This document shows, piece after piece, positions 35,857-48,044 of a stretch of 64,000 nt of DNA. The notes beneath the pieces were generated by a model. That model saw only the letters and a program-made list of their open reading frames with translations, ran no database searches and was not told where the DNA came from. A program made the translations under genes and the position numbers. Every line of letters starts with the position of its first letter. The stretch's first letter is position 1. This stretch comes from Timema cristinae (taxonomy: Eukaryota; Arthropoda; Insecta; Phasmatodea; Timematidae). The stretch is taken from assembly GCA_039000515.1 (NCBI GenBank), contig JBCFYV010000935.1, positions 60,364,346 to 60,428,345 on the forward strand. The letters are read 5' to 3'.

Positions 35857-36164
35857 CCAGTAGGAGCGAGAGAGAGGGGGAGAACTCCAACATACTTCAA
35901 GGAAGAGGTGAGGGGGGTACACTTCCCCACCTACTCACTGTCCCAGTATTCCTGCGTGGAAAGGGGTGAGGAGGGCTATGATGTCATTTCCGTCCTGAAA
36001 CATGAACCCCCTTCCAGATGAGAGCGAGAGAGAGGCAGGAGCGAGTGAACTCCAACATACAGGGCGAGGGGGGGCTCCCTGGAACACTTGAGCCAACGGT
36101 GCGGGAGGGAAAGGGGTGAGGGGAGGGGGGACTTCCGTTCTGAAAGTTGACTTTCCGTCCTACT

Positions 36165-36170
36165 CACGAC
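36165..36170. repeat. Target-site duplication, right copy (CACGAC)
   Basis: Directly follows the terminal CT of the 18-kb element and matches 18153-18158. Confidence 0.85.
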
Positions 36171-36290
36171 ATTAGAAACCTTTCAAAATTAGCTCTGTTT
36201 CAGTACAGCCTGCGATTTGCGAGTTCATAAGTTGCGAGTTAGCTCGCAAGCGAGTATTTTCGCAAGTTTCAAAATTAGGGGTCCAGGTCT
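36171..36290. mobile_element. Right remainder of the older interrupted repeat
   Basis: Contains TTTCAAAATTAG at 36181 and GTTTCAAAATTAGGGG at 36266-36281, the inverse of motifs at 16904 and 16975, plus GCGAG/CTCGC-rich sequence found on both sides. Joined to 16904-18158 across the insertion it would make an element of about 1.4 kb. Confidence 0.5.
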
Positions 36291-37035
36291 AACCTATTTT
36301 GTGGGATGGTAGGCGGGAGGGTGAAAGGCATGGCATGGTTTCACAACCGACCAAAGTATCCTTCCGCACCAACAAGAACAGATGGATCACGGAAACCGTA
36401 GATAGCGCTAGCTACCGACAGGTTTTGCGGAAAAATCATAAGTTTGAAAATATCGGTTTTCTCGAGAACCAGTGAAATGTTTATGTTAATATATTCAACA
36501 CCTCTTCTATGATAATGTATCGATGTTTATTAATTGTTACATTTTCTTATTTTTTGTTATGAAGCCATCAGTTTTCTTTTGAAAAATGTAAATTTTATCG
36601 ATATTTGACCACTGTTAAAGTTATAGAGGAGGTGTGTATATAAAAAGTGTAACTTAATCAACATGCTTCTAGTCTTGAACAAAACGTTTCCGAAAATAAA
36701 ATTGCAAAACCATAAAACATTCTCGAAGATGACCGTTTGTTCCCATGACTGTGCATTTCCACGCCAAATTAAAAGGGCTAATAGCCTTAATATCAGTTTA
36801 GTAAATCACCAGAATAATTTCTGTATTGATAACATCCAAGCAGCTCAAATGACTTGACCTATGAATACGTGAGAATGTTTATACAGACTTTTGTTAAATG
36901 TCACAAAAGTTCTTTCCGGGGCGGCCTCTTGGTTTGTGGTCGGTATTTCTGAACATTTATAGATGCCCAAGTTTTGATTTTTACCGGTACTATAGTTTGT
37001 TTGGTTTGTTCGTCATGGTCTGCCTATAATTAGGC
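36291..37035. other. No gene seen
   Basis: AT-rich unique DNA. Near 36845-36870, ATGACTTGACCTATGAATACG is a weak match to family E. The 64-codon open frame at 36663-36857 has no recognisable feature. Confidence 0.4.
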
Positions 37036-37741
<706 letters not shown>

Positions 37742-38509
37742 ACTAGCTCAGTGCCTTAGCGCTCTTGACAAGGGACAACATCTACGTCTTGATTTGCAGT
37801 AGTTTGTTCTCAAGTAACATTCCCCTAGAACCCATAAAAAAGAAAGGTTTCTTGGTTTAAAAAAAATAGCAGGACGTGCTATTCCCTGCTACAATCAATC
37901 CAATGCAACCCCCACATAACTAGACAATCCCTCTCTATTCCCCCTTCTCCTTTCCCCCGTCTCATTCAATGCGCGACTCGCGAGTTTCGAAGAGGAAGAA
38001 AGAGAGAGGTAGGAAGAAGGGGGGGGGGGGGGGAGACGGCTCAGATGAACTCCCTGTAAATAAATAATGCACCAACACATCTTCTCCAAGAGTTCTTCTT
38101 GCAAGGCACTCTAGCGGACCATCAGCGTGCAAGAACCGACCAAGTCCCGGTGGCGTCTGGCGACCTTAGCGCCAGCAGTCATTCTTGTTGTGTGTTGTGG
38201 GGGGGGGGGGGGGGTGTATGAAAGGTCACTTTGGAGCTCGGCTCAATCTCCAGTCGGCCTCTTCCATGTGAGCGTGCTGCAGGGGGGTTCGAGACTTAGG
38301 GCACGTGCCGATGACCCGGAATAGGAGACGTAAACTCGTGTACAGCTGATGGCAAAACTAATTTCGAGCCAACGACGTTGCTTACTTGTTTATAACATTT
38401 CAGGAAACATAAGGTGTGAATTGAGAAGATATGATTTCAAATTTAAGAATTTATAAATGAGAATACAGATAAAAATATTCATATGCAACAAAAATACCAT
38501 AGATATGTT
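37742..38509. other. No gene seen; homopolymer tracts
   Basis: Poly-G runs near 38019-38033 and 38198-38213 and purine-rich sequence. Open frames on both strands, no recognisable domain. Confidence 0.4.
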
Positions 38510-38762
38510 ATTATTAACACCGCGTTACTACCAGTTCAGATTATACGCACTTAACGCTAATGTGTAATGGTAAGGTGATTGTGAGATCCGAACCACGGTG
38601 GAGACCTGGCATTCCACACAATCACAAGTTGTGATTAATACACATCTTGTCAGAGGTGAAGGAAGGGTTTGGCAATCAGATAAACCTGTGCCGGGACCGG
38701 GGATTGAACCCCGGATCTCAGTGCAGAGGTCCGACATCTTACCCCTAGACCACCAGGTCACC
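38510..38762 (-). mobile_element. SINE family B copy
   Basis: Minus orientation: head GGTGACCTGGTGGTCTAGGG, B box GGGGTTCAATCCCCGG, the mid-body GTATTAATCACAACT subfamily insert, and a tail with ATAATCTGAACTGGTAGTAA. It lacks the CATTTCATCTCACA-proximal part of the body. Confidence 0.83.
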
Positions 38763-39059
38763 ATATCCTTAGATATGTTGTTTTATACACCTGGAATATC
38801 AATTAACTTATGTCAAAATTTTATCATATTAAAATATTTCATTGACTCAATAATTAGAGCATTTAAAAGAGTCAAATGGTCAAACCATAATTCATAACAT
38901 ATTAAAGATTCCAATACAAGCGTAGTAAGATATAAAACTTATTTAAAACACGCTAATAGGTTAACATCTCCAGTCAAAAGTTTTGATTACAATATATTTA
39001 GATTGAAAGTTAAGTTAATTTAATGAAAAAGTTATGTCCGAGTCTTAGCTGAAATCAAC
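38763..39059. other. No gene seen
   Basis: AT-rich, no feature recognised. Confidence 0.4.
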
Positions 39060-39282
39060 GTCTCATTACTCCTTTTAGGAAGTCCAGATCAGATGGAGAG
39101 AGATGAGGAAGGGTGAATATAGTGGAAGTATACCCGTATTTGCGTGGATGGAGAGTGAATAGGTAAAAAATAAAACCACCTCAATAAGCCCAACCGGGAT
39201 TCGAACCCCGATATCCCAGTCATAGGCAACCCAGTCTATTGCGAGCGTGACGCCTTAGGCTAAGTAGCCACCGAAGCGGGTT
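39060..39282 (-). mobile_element. SINE family A copy, tail degraded
   Basis: Minus orientation with B box GGGGTTCGAATCCCGG, A-box-like GGTGGCTACTTAGCC and body CTCCATCCACGCAAATACGG. The diagnostic tail is not readable. Confidence 0.72.
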
Positions 39283-39724
39283 GCATCTTGACAAGAAACT
39301 GATCAGTTCACCCTACGAGGCCTCTTGTTCATCTAGTGATAACACTTCACCTCTTCCATTCGAGAGTATACAGTTTATACAATACACCCTTTGAATCTAC
39401 TATTTACGCCCGGACTGCATTAATTTGCATTTCAAAATAAACTTTTCCTTGTTTCCTATTCTAGATAGACATATGCTTTCAAGGACACTCCACTTTACAT
39501 CCTGGCAGGAAGACATCTACAAGCCATTTTCATGAATAAACCAAATATCCTGAAATGAAGGCGATAAAAAAAAGTTTAAAAAACAAAACAAAAAAAAGAT
39601 CCAGACAATATGTTTGTGAGAATGTAAGACTATTTGTCGAATTATTCAAGAATTTAAGGTTTTGTTTCAATGTCATCTTAAAAACTCGTCGAGCGTAACC
39701 TAAAACTATGTAGGCTTACTGTAA

Positions 39725-39725
<1 letters not shown>
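39283..39725. other. No gene seen
   Basis: AT-rich unique DNA. Confidence 0.4.

Positions 39726-39780
<55 letters not shown>
39726..39780. repeat. (ATT)n microsatellite, about 18 units
   Basis: Uninterrupted ATT run directly at the 3' tail of the SINE that follows. On the SINE strand it is the (AAT)n tail, expanded. Confidence 0.95.
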
Positions 39781-39782
<2 letters not shown>

Positions 39783-40046
39783 GCACCGCGTCTTACTATC
39801 CGTTCGGGTTATACGCACTTACGCTAATGTGTAATGGTAGGGTGATTGTGAGATGAAATGGAGGACCTACAGTTTAACGTGGAATCCGAACCACGGTGGA
39901 GGTCTGGCATTCCCCACATTCACAAGATATCTTGTCAGAGGTGAAGGAAGGGTTTGGTAATCAAATAAATCTGTGCCGGGACCAAGGATTGAACCCCGGC
40001 CGCCAGCACAGAAGTCTGACACCTTACCCTAGACCACCAGGTCACC
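39781..40046 (-). mobile_element. SINE family B copy, full length
   Basis: Minus orientation, one of the best preserved family B copies: head GGTGACCTGGTGGTCTAGGG, B box GGGGTTCAATCCTTGG, tail ATAACCCGAACGGATAGTAA then GACGCGGTGCTAATAAT. Confidence 0.9.
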
Positions 40047-41502
40047 ATTAATATTGTAAAATCTATCTTGACTTGCCGCTACGTCACAGATAGGAAACGC
40101 CGCTGACATCAGTGGAGTCCCGATACATCGCTCTGTTGGTAACGTGTCTGCCTCCTTAGTTTCCTGAGCTAAGAGGTCCCGGGTTTAATTCCTGGCATAT
40201 CCGAAAAATGGCTCATTTGGAAATGTGGGTTTCCCCTGTCACAGGGATGAATAATTAATGGGATGGGTGTTGTGTCTGCTTTCGATTTAAATTAAATAAT
40301 ACATGCATGCTAATATATACATGGGCGCACATAAATGGATGATAAGGGAGGCTATTATTACGCTGCAATATTTACCTTTTTTTGTTAATTTTTGTGAAAA
40401 AATTAAATTGTGTAAGTATATGAAATTTGGATGCAATTTGTTACCAACAAATTTGAAACATCAATAACGAAGTTAACAGACATAAAAATGATAAAATGTA
40501 AATTTTCTCCAATTCTTTATCAAAACAGTTTTCTTTTAATTTTGTTTTGTTCAATACGTTTGTGAAAAATATAAGGTTTCTTTTCAATGGGTTCAGCTAC
40601 AACTAAATTTTAGTTTTTGTCAATTTTTCAGTTTTTTTTTTTTTTTTTTTTTTGTTGTTGCAAAAATTTGCTCTTAAAACTCATATAATTATTTTAGAAT
40701 TATGTTAAAATACTCTAAAATTCCCTCTCAAAATGTTTAATTCATGAAATTTTATTTGGAAGAAAAGGGAGAGGGTGGGCGCGTGTGCCACACCACCGGC
40801 AGAAGGGACTACAATCCACCCCCCATTTGGAAAACCCACATGGGCACCCTTGTGTGTGTGTGTGTATATCAGCCTGTAAAGAAAGTGCACGTTAAATATC
40901 TTAAATAATAATAATAATTAACTAAACTAGCAGTGTTGAAGTAATGTTTACATCTGAGCGCACTAATTATCCCCAGGAGAAGGTGGAATATTGTTTCGTG
41001 GGTGACCATGCCCGCGATACACACGTGTGTCGCACCTGCCCCCGCTGGGGGACTCAGGGCAGCTGCCGAGGAATGGACCGACACATGACTCCCAGATATA
41101 CGGCAGGAACTGGCCTTTCTTCTTCTTCTTTATTACTAGGATGTGACACGTACGGTCACGTGCCAATAGCCCTATATTGTTTACAACCTCCGTCTCTCTA
41201 GAGATGTGTGACATGGAAACATTTTTCTTAATTTTTTTTTTTCGGAAAAATTTTCCTTTTTTTTATAAAACATAGTTCAACTAATTAAATGTAACAAAGG
41301 AAATTGAGATATCCCAAGTTTAAAGTCGACACTCCAGTTTAATCTCTTCTGAGGACGTTAAAAGGCTGACGTAATTTAGCAGATATTCATAAAACGCAAG
41401 AAACCAAGTGGACTTATAACGTTCCTGAGTGGAGCTGTCCATCAGTAGGAGAACAGAGGAGGAAAATACAAATGACAGTAAAATATGTGTTGTGATCACC
41501 TT
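40047..41502. other. No gene seen; one tRNA-like retroposon head
   Basis: A plus-strand tRNA-like stretch lies at about 40130-40210 (GCTCTGTTGGTAACGTGTCT; GGTCCCGGGTTTAATTCC). The rest is AT-rich with a poly-T run near 40630 and a TG run near 40850. The dinucleotide-flanked open frames at 40.7-41.2 kb are unsupported. 41494-41502 is the left GATCACCTT duplication of the next element. Confidence 0.45.
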
Positions 41503-42235
41503 AGATCACTTAAGTTGGCCCCCCCACCTCCTCAAAATTAAAATTTAAATACACCACCGTTTTGCACCTATTTTGCACCGTTTTGCACCCAAGTATTACG
41601 TTTTGCACCCTAACCCAAGAGACGGTACGACTGTTTATGTTAAGGGGGGGCCAAGTTAAGGGTAGCCCCCCCACTATCAAAATGTTGGATTTTTTTCATG
41701 CCATCTTAAAAGTCCTGTTTTGCACCGTTTTGCACCCAAGTATGGCGTTTTGCACCTGAATAGTTTTTCAAGAAAAAAATATTTAAAACGGAAAAAGGTG
41801 GGGGGGCCAAGTTAAGTATAGCCCCCCCACTCACTGATTGGGGTTTTTTTCAATGCCAAAATAAATGTCCTGTTTTGCACCTTTTTGCACCCAAGTATGG
41901 CGTTTTGCACCTGAATAGTTTTTCAAGAAAAAAATATTTAAAATGGAAAAAGGTGGGTGGGCCAAGTTAGGTGTAGCCCCGCCCACTCAATGGTTGAGGT
42001 TTTTTTTCAATGCCAAAATAAATGTCCTGTTTTGTACCTTTTTGCACCCAAGTATGGCGTTTTGCACCTGAATAGTTTTTCAAGAAAAAAATATTAAAAT
42101 GGAAAAAGGTGGGGGGGGCCAAGTTAAGTGTAGCCCCCCCAACTCAATAATTGTGTTTTTTTAATGCCAAAATAAAATTCCTGTTTTGCACCATTTTGCA
42201 CCCTAAAAGATTAGCGAGACAAAAAATATTTAAGA
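41503..42235 (+). repeat. Left terminal inverted repeat of the 7.1-kb element
   Basis: Four ~150-bp subunits, each with CCTGTTTTGCACCGTTTTGC and GGCCAAGTTAAG. The outermost ~200 bp is an exact mirror of the right terminus (coordinates sum to 90,140). One more subunit than the right side. Confidence 0.92.
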
Positions 42236-43138
42236 TACAAAGAAATCAAATCGTTGGACTCTCCTAGCGGAGGAGCAACTGGCTTGCCGTGTGAATTTGT
42301 GATACAGTATTGCCTTGTTTTTTTAAGTTATTAATTGGCACCCCATATAGTTCAAAAACACATGTTGCCACTTCCAAAAATCATGAGTGGGTGAGGGAGA
42401 GGGGGGGTGGAGGGTTGTAGGGCAGGGATGTGTGGCGCAGGGGAATGGTAAATATCATGTTACTTGTTACAACATTATTGACTGTAATTTCCATAGATTC
42501 TATAATATAAAAGTCCACACTAACTAAAATTAAAGCTAATACATTTTTCTACAATTTGGCTGACAGCATGTAATTAACCTATTATCTCCAGAAATATTAA
42601 TAAACGCTAAACATTTTAACTTTTTTCTATTAGTTTTGATGGTAGTAAGAAAATTAATGTTTTTAGATTTACTAATGGTAACAATTATAATAATCTTTAG
42701 TTTGAAATATTTATGGCCTCCCTATCACAAACATTAAGGGTCCCAGAGCTATGAAAACATTAGATTAATATTCCCTCAGCAGATGTGAACATTAATGTAA
42801 TAACTTAACTTGTTCAATGGCATTATTGACTTCTAAAAATGATATACTTTAAAAATAACTGTGTTTAACTCTAAATAAAGCATTAGGAAAAATCTTTTAC
42901 ATTCAAGGCTTGCGAGAAATTAAGTGTTCTTGCAAAAACTTTGTTTTGGAAATTAAAAAAAGATAAGATGAAACATTTACTGAACCATATTTCTTACAGT
43001 AATCACATAATATAATTAATTTGCTCATGCATTTGTTATTCAGTGTAAATAGAAAAAATACACAATACAAATAAGAGAAAATTATTACTGTGCGTTAGAA
43101 TATTGTTTGTAAATGCTGTGTTATAATTCTAAGTTATT
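42236..43138. other. AT-rich interior without a gene
   Basis: Unique AT-rich DNA between the left terminus and the C-terminal end of the pseudogene. Nothing recognised. Confidence 0.4.
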
Positions 43139-44945
43139 ACAATCACAGTATTCATCATCATGGGAATAAAGAGGGCTACTGTTTTCACACTTCTGAGAAT
43201 CATCATTTGGACACAAACACATATCGGTGCACGGTAGATAACTACGGCAACAGGAGCACAATTTGGAGAGGCAGTTTGTTTTTCAATAGCATTTTATGAG
43301 CTATAATATTTCTAAAGGTGCTGGTGGCATGTCTGTAATTTTCAGAACATAATAACCATTACTAGCTTCCAAACCATAGCCCGGTTCAGGAGATGGTATA
43401 TTTGGATGAGCAGTAAAATCATTGTTCCAAATTATGCACTAATAAAATATCCCTCAATATAGAGAATTTTAGAGCAGACAACTTGGGTGGCATATTTTCA
43501 GATTTCACTTTTTATTAAATATACCATCTTACTTCTCCCACTGTCGTTACTGTAGATCATGGCATATAAAGTTTACAGACAAATTTTTCTATTCCCTCTT
43601 CAACCCACTCCCAAATTTGATTTGCCTGAAAAACATTATGTGGTAACACAGCCAGTGAAGGCATGAAATCCTGGCAAAATTAAGCACTGACTTTTTGTGG
43701 ACCCATTACTAGATAGTTAATACTTGGTAATTGAAATATAACTGTTAACAATGCTGACTATTCTGTTGGTGGCGCAAGTATCAGTGAGGTAACATGAACC
43801 GCAGTTATTGGCAAAGATGTGGTTATATGAGAAATGAAGGTGGCCCATGTTGAAATATTTGAATTTCCACTCATGTCTTAACCTACACATTGTGTGCCAT
43901 CTTGCAGGGAAGCACCTCTAATTTTGTGGATATCTTCCCTATAAACCATCCCTTCATGTCAGTAATACCAGGGTGGCCTACAGAAATTGGCTGCAGTCAG
44001 GATAAGTTTTGAATTTTAGAATCTGTTTAGATGGCATAAAACAATCTCTAATAACAGTTGAACAGTCAGGAATGTATATTGCACAGTTTCCAGACGTTTT
44101 ACACAGTTGAAGAACTTCTGTACTGTCATCTGCTTCTTTTCGCTGATAAATGGCCAGCGCTGTGGCATGTGTAATTTTTTTTTTCCATTAGAGGTATCTT
44201 CCATAAAATCTACAATGTCTATTGCGAAAAATATATATCAGCTCTTGACCATATTTGCAAGTAAATACACTCCATTATTCCTCCAGACATCATTCATATC
44301 ACACTCTGCGATTTGAGTCTCATACCTGAGAAGACAGATATACTTGATCGAGAAGCCCAATCCATAAAGCAGATTGACAATACTTTTGTTTCTAGTAGTT
44401 TGGTAAATTGGGATTGGCTGCATATTGTCAGTACACAAACGGCACACTTGTCTCTCATTGTATGTCATAGCGAGCGTAATTTATGCACTTTCTGAGTAAA
44501 AGAGCATCATAAATACACCGCATGTTCACATTCGTATCATTATCACAATTATATATTGCATTGATAGAAACATCTCTATTTTTTAATAAGATATTTCCGG
44601 TTAGCTTATTCGAGCTGGTCAGTGGAATTCAACATCACCAATGTTGTCAATGAGTATTTGCTTTATTTGTTTCCGAGATATCCTAGGATAAACCATGTTG
44701 TTCATAGCCCGTATGTTTTCTAAAGTGGTTTGGATGACAGTCATATATATAGCCCACTTTTGTAGACATTCAAGAATGAGACTGATAAATTCAATTTATG
44801 ATGCAGCTTATGTTGTAGTCTTTACACTTATTGTTCGTAGCCTGCCTTTACTTACATTTTTTGTCCAGCATAGCAAATTGTATCTAACATCAATGACATG
44901 CCCAAAGGAAGGGAGGGGTCTGGGTTGAGTGTTTTGCAAGATCGA
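43139..44945 (-). pseudogene. Broken gene of the 7.1-kb element, cysteine-rich C-terminus
   Basis: Minus-strand reading frames follow one another with frameshifts and stops. From 44,940 downwards I can read a frame with TTLENIRAMNNMV and PRISRKQIKQILIDNIGD, then CRLCTDNMQPIPIYQTTRNK and LYGLGFSIKY (44468-44238), an in-frame TGA, then AIDIVDFMEDTSNGKKKLH (about 44230-44174). Near 43150-43270 a C-terminal motif reads CSCCRSYLPCTDMCLC with further Cys and EN. The order (TRNK..LYxLG, xIDxxDF..T..GK, then a CxC/CTD-C-x-C tail) resembles a family of large uncharacterised proteins I have seen annotated repeatedly in cnidarian, mollusc and arthropod genomes; this is from memory. At least one nonsense codon and more than one frameshift make it non-functional as assembled. 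Alternative: chance similarity, which I think unlikely given the co-linear order. Confidence 0.6.
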
Positions 44946-47379
44946 CAGATGGTGACACTGACGTTGATAACTTCAGAACTATTTTCTTAACAATATTAAT
45001 TTACGCATTAATTTTCCTTTGTTTTCATTATTATGTGATCTGAATTAATTTCTCTTTGGTTTTTAAATGTTTAATAGTTATTGTTTCTTTTTATGTGAGA
45101 ACTAGGTTTAGTAAAAACATTAACGTTTTGCCATCTGTTGGTGGTTTGATACAATGTGTGGAGCTTTTTTAGAGAAAGGACGCGTAAGAAAAGGTTTTTT
45201 GGAGTTTTTGAGTTGGTCATCTGTTCCTCTTCCAATCTTCAATTTTTGTGGATGCAATGCAGGTTTTCGTACTCTGCGTGATCACTAACCTAGTGACAGA
45301 GAGTAAGGGTTTCATATACGAGTAATCATTTTATTTGGTGGTAAGATGAGCTCGGTGAGTTTAATTGTTCTATGTTCTTTAACCTCATATTTCGGCCTGC
45401 GTGTCTTGGAAAATTAATGTTTCGGAAAAACGGTGGTGAAAGGTTTATGTTTTGAGTATTTCTCCTGTTATAATATAGTTACTTGTAGAGCACCTGTAAT
45501 GCTACTGGGGTGGGAAGGGGAACGTCTTACTTACAATATATTTCCTTGGTGTAATATTTTAATGTTAAGGGTAAGGAGCATTATTGCATTTGTTGGTTTT
45601 ATCGCAGTTCTTTAAGTCATAATTGTCATGAATTGTTGTTGGGTATTTTCATTTATGTTATTAATGTTTGTGTTTTCTTTATCTTAATTCTTTTATGTGA
45701 ACGGTTGTTATTGGTAATTTTCATTTATACTATTAAGAGTATAATATCTGGAATCTGTGATGGTCAATAATTAAAGGCTATCCTTATTTTTAGAGTTATT
45801 ATATTTCACTGGATATTAATTCCTTGTTCCCCTTTCACCACACATTAAAGAAGAGAGGTGAGCATGCATAAGAGAGACAGTATAGCTGGTGACCTTTTCT
45901 GACGGGTTTACTATGTTAAAGATTAATGGTATACCCTGTTTTTCTTAATATTCAGTTACTTTAAATTAAAGAAATTCTGAAAACGTTTCTTAACGCTATC
46001 TTAAAAATGCTTGCTGAGCAACTGTCGGTCCTGATGGTTATCTTGCCCACGTGGTCAATGTAAGAACATAACTACCCTAGTTGAGCATCTTTTATGGAAT
46101 GTGTTCGACCTGGAAGGGTGTGCATGGGCATCTTTAATACTATAAATCTACTACTTTCCTATATTACTATATTATTATAAATGTTTGATTAATATATATA
46201 CACACAATAAAGTTTAAGACTTATTTCCATTGACATTTAGAATTTAAGAAACAATTTTTCTCATTAATGGAAATTATTAATTATAATATAACGAGGCACT
46301 TTATATCCCGGACCATGGCTCATTAAGTAGTTTTTTTATAATAGCCTGAAATAGTGAAAAATATAGTTCTTAGGTCCAGCTAATAGACACACTTTTGTGC
46401 TGAATAAAATGTTTTATTTAACTTGAAATGGTCCTAGCTATACAGTTGAGAGATGTAAAATATTTGCCCCAACATATTTTAATCCAAATTTGTAAAGTTG
46501 AGAATGTTTAATATATTTTAGAAAAAATAATTTGAATCTTATGTAGAATTTAAATAACAACTGTATTTTATATTTAAATGTTTGACTTTTAAGAAATAAC
46601 TATTCACAAGTTAGAAAATATGCTCTAAATATAGTTTAACCTTTATTTTTTTTATGGATTTTAATTTTATCATATGGAGAGAAAATAGACTTATTGTAAT
46701 CATGAACATTTTCAATCTAAAGATTATTATGAAGCTTTAAGTTTATTTTCTCCTGAATTAAAAAAGTGGATTTTACAATTCTTTCTGTTTCTGAATATAG
46801 ATACTAAAGTGTTTGAATGATTTTGTTCAAAATTTAGTGGCTATACTTTGGGAGTTTGTGTTGATTTTGACACTAATCTTTATATTAACGGTAGTTTATT
46901 TAAGAGTGAATTTTGAAAACTACAAATATTTAGAGAAGGCTCTACCAATTTTGTTTAAATTTTATATCGAGCTAGTGTTTGATCTAACAAATAACACTGT
47001 ACACTTGAGTAAATTTTATTCTAGTGTAGTTTAATAAAGAATCATTTCTGTAAAGTCAAAAGATTTTCGAAAATGGCTTAAACGGTTTGGTTAAATATGT
47101 AAATCTGGGTATTTTTCAAAATGACAAAATAAAATGTACATTTGCTTTTAGGGAAAAATTCACTAAAGGGTAGTTTACCAAAGACCGATTTTTTATCAAA
47201 TTTTAAATGTTTTGAAAATAATGTTAACGATTTGGCTCAAAATGGGTATCTGGCAAGTTATTTACAAAAATAATAATTTCATAATTATTGGTTTATCTTA
47301 AACAATACATTTAACACTAGTGCTGATTACTTATATTTGAACAATTGTAGTTTGAAAAAGAAAAAAAATTTAATTCCAT
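44946..47379. other. AT-rich interior of the 7.1-kb element
   Basis: Contains an open frame of 73 codons (46813-47034), hydrophobic with no known domain, and a downstream plus-strand stretch whose conceptual peptides resemble one another (FENGLNGLVKYVNLG; FENNVNDLAQNGYLASYLQK), suggesting old internal repeats. The upstream part of the broken gene may extend to about 45230 on the minus strand. Confidence 0.4.
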
Positions 47380-47617
47380 CGTTTTATTGCCTGTTCAGCT
47401 TATACGCATATATTATTATTACTCTAATGGGGTAGGGAGGAGAAAAAAATCATTTTAGTGGTGATCTACCTGCACTTGCGTTGGAGAGTGGAAAACTAAT
47501 GAGGAAAAAATACCCCCAGTAGGCACGATCGGTATTCGAACATCGATCTCCCCATCTCCAGCAGGCCAGTCTAACAGGAAATTGGACCCTTGGACAATTC
47601 TGCCACTGAAGCGGGTT
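47380..47617 (-). mobile_element. SINE family A inserted in the 7.1-kb element
   Basis: Minus orientation: B-box-like GATGTTCGAATACCG, body and a diverged tail (ATAAGCTGAACAGGCAATAA). More diverged than copies at 37292 and 49771. Confidence 0.65.
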
Positions 47618-48044
47618 TTTTGAAAATAGATTTTACAATTTTGCCAATTGAGGACTATTTTACACGATTTAATAATAATGTATATTGCTTTTAATAAACT
47701 ATATTAATTTAAGTTTAGTTTATATATGATAAATTTTAGAAAATTTGAAATCTTTCAAAAAGTATTTTAATATGTTATTTAAATGGGTGTCTGTTAATTG
47801 TTTATCATGATAAATAAGAAGATATATATTTACTTTTAACAAATATAAATAATTTTAGGGTAGTTTACGAAAAAAAAAAATAATTTTTGAAAATTTGAGA
47901 TATTAAAAAAAATGTTTATTTTTCTTAAAAAACTATTAAGGTCCAAAACGGTGCTAAATATGTATAAAAACGTTATATATACATTCTTAATTTGAGGGTG
48001 TGGGGGCTGGAGGGAGAGTCCAAATACTTAATTCGTTTGTATAC
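47618..48044. other. AT-rich interior next to the right terminus
   Basis: AT-rich low-complexity DNA; no feature recognised. Confidence 0.4.

Larger units (their letters stand above)
18159..36164. mobile_element. 18,006-bp element with giant inverted arms, AG...CT ends and 6-bp target duplication
   Basis: The first 20 bases (AGTAGGACGGAAAGTCAACT) are the exact reverse complement of the last 20. Symmetry holds over about 6 kb per arm: left plus right coordinates sum to 54,322-54,323 near the tips and 54,419-54,420 nearer the centre, so the arms differ by only about 97 bp, all within the minisatellite. Flanking CACGAC duplications mark true insertion ends. Six-base duplications, 5'-AG/CT-3' termini, long inverted repeats and a size of 15-20 kb are known features of Maverick/Polinton elements. 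No DNA polymerase B, retroviral-type integrase, packaging ATPase, protease or capsid gene is visible, so membership is inferred from termini only. Alternatives are a giant Foldback-type element or another unclassified DNA transposon. Confidence 0.85.
30234..36164 (-). repeat. Right arm of the giant inverted repeat
   Basis: Reverse complement of 18159-24185, with the same order of blocks in mirror image. Outside the minisatellite I saw almost no differences. This arm reads cleanly where the left arm carries many single-base deletions. Confidence 0.93.

Noticed and set aside
18159..36164. Pure assembly artefact (false inverted duplication)
   Set aside because: Exact 6-bp duplications at both outer junctions and a unique core argue for a real insertion, although part of the left arm looks poorly polished.
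41562..41759. 65-residue protein, duplicated at 48381-48578
   Set aside because: The two frames are the inverted termini of the 7.1-kb element and consist of its subrepeats.
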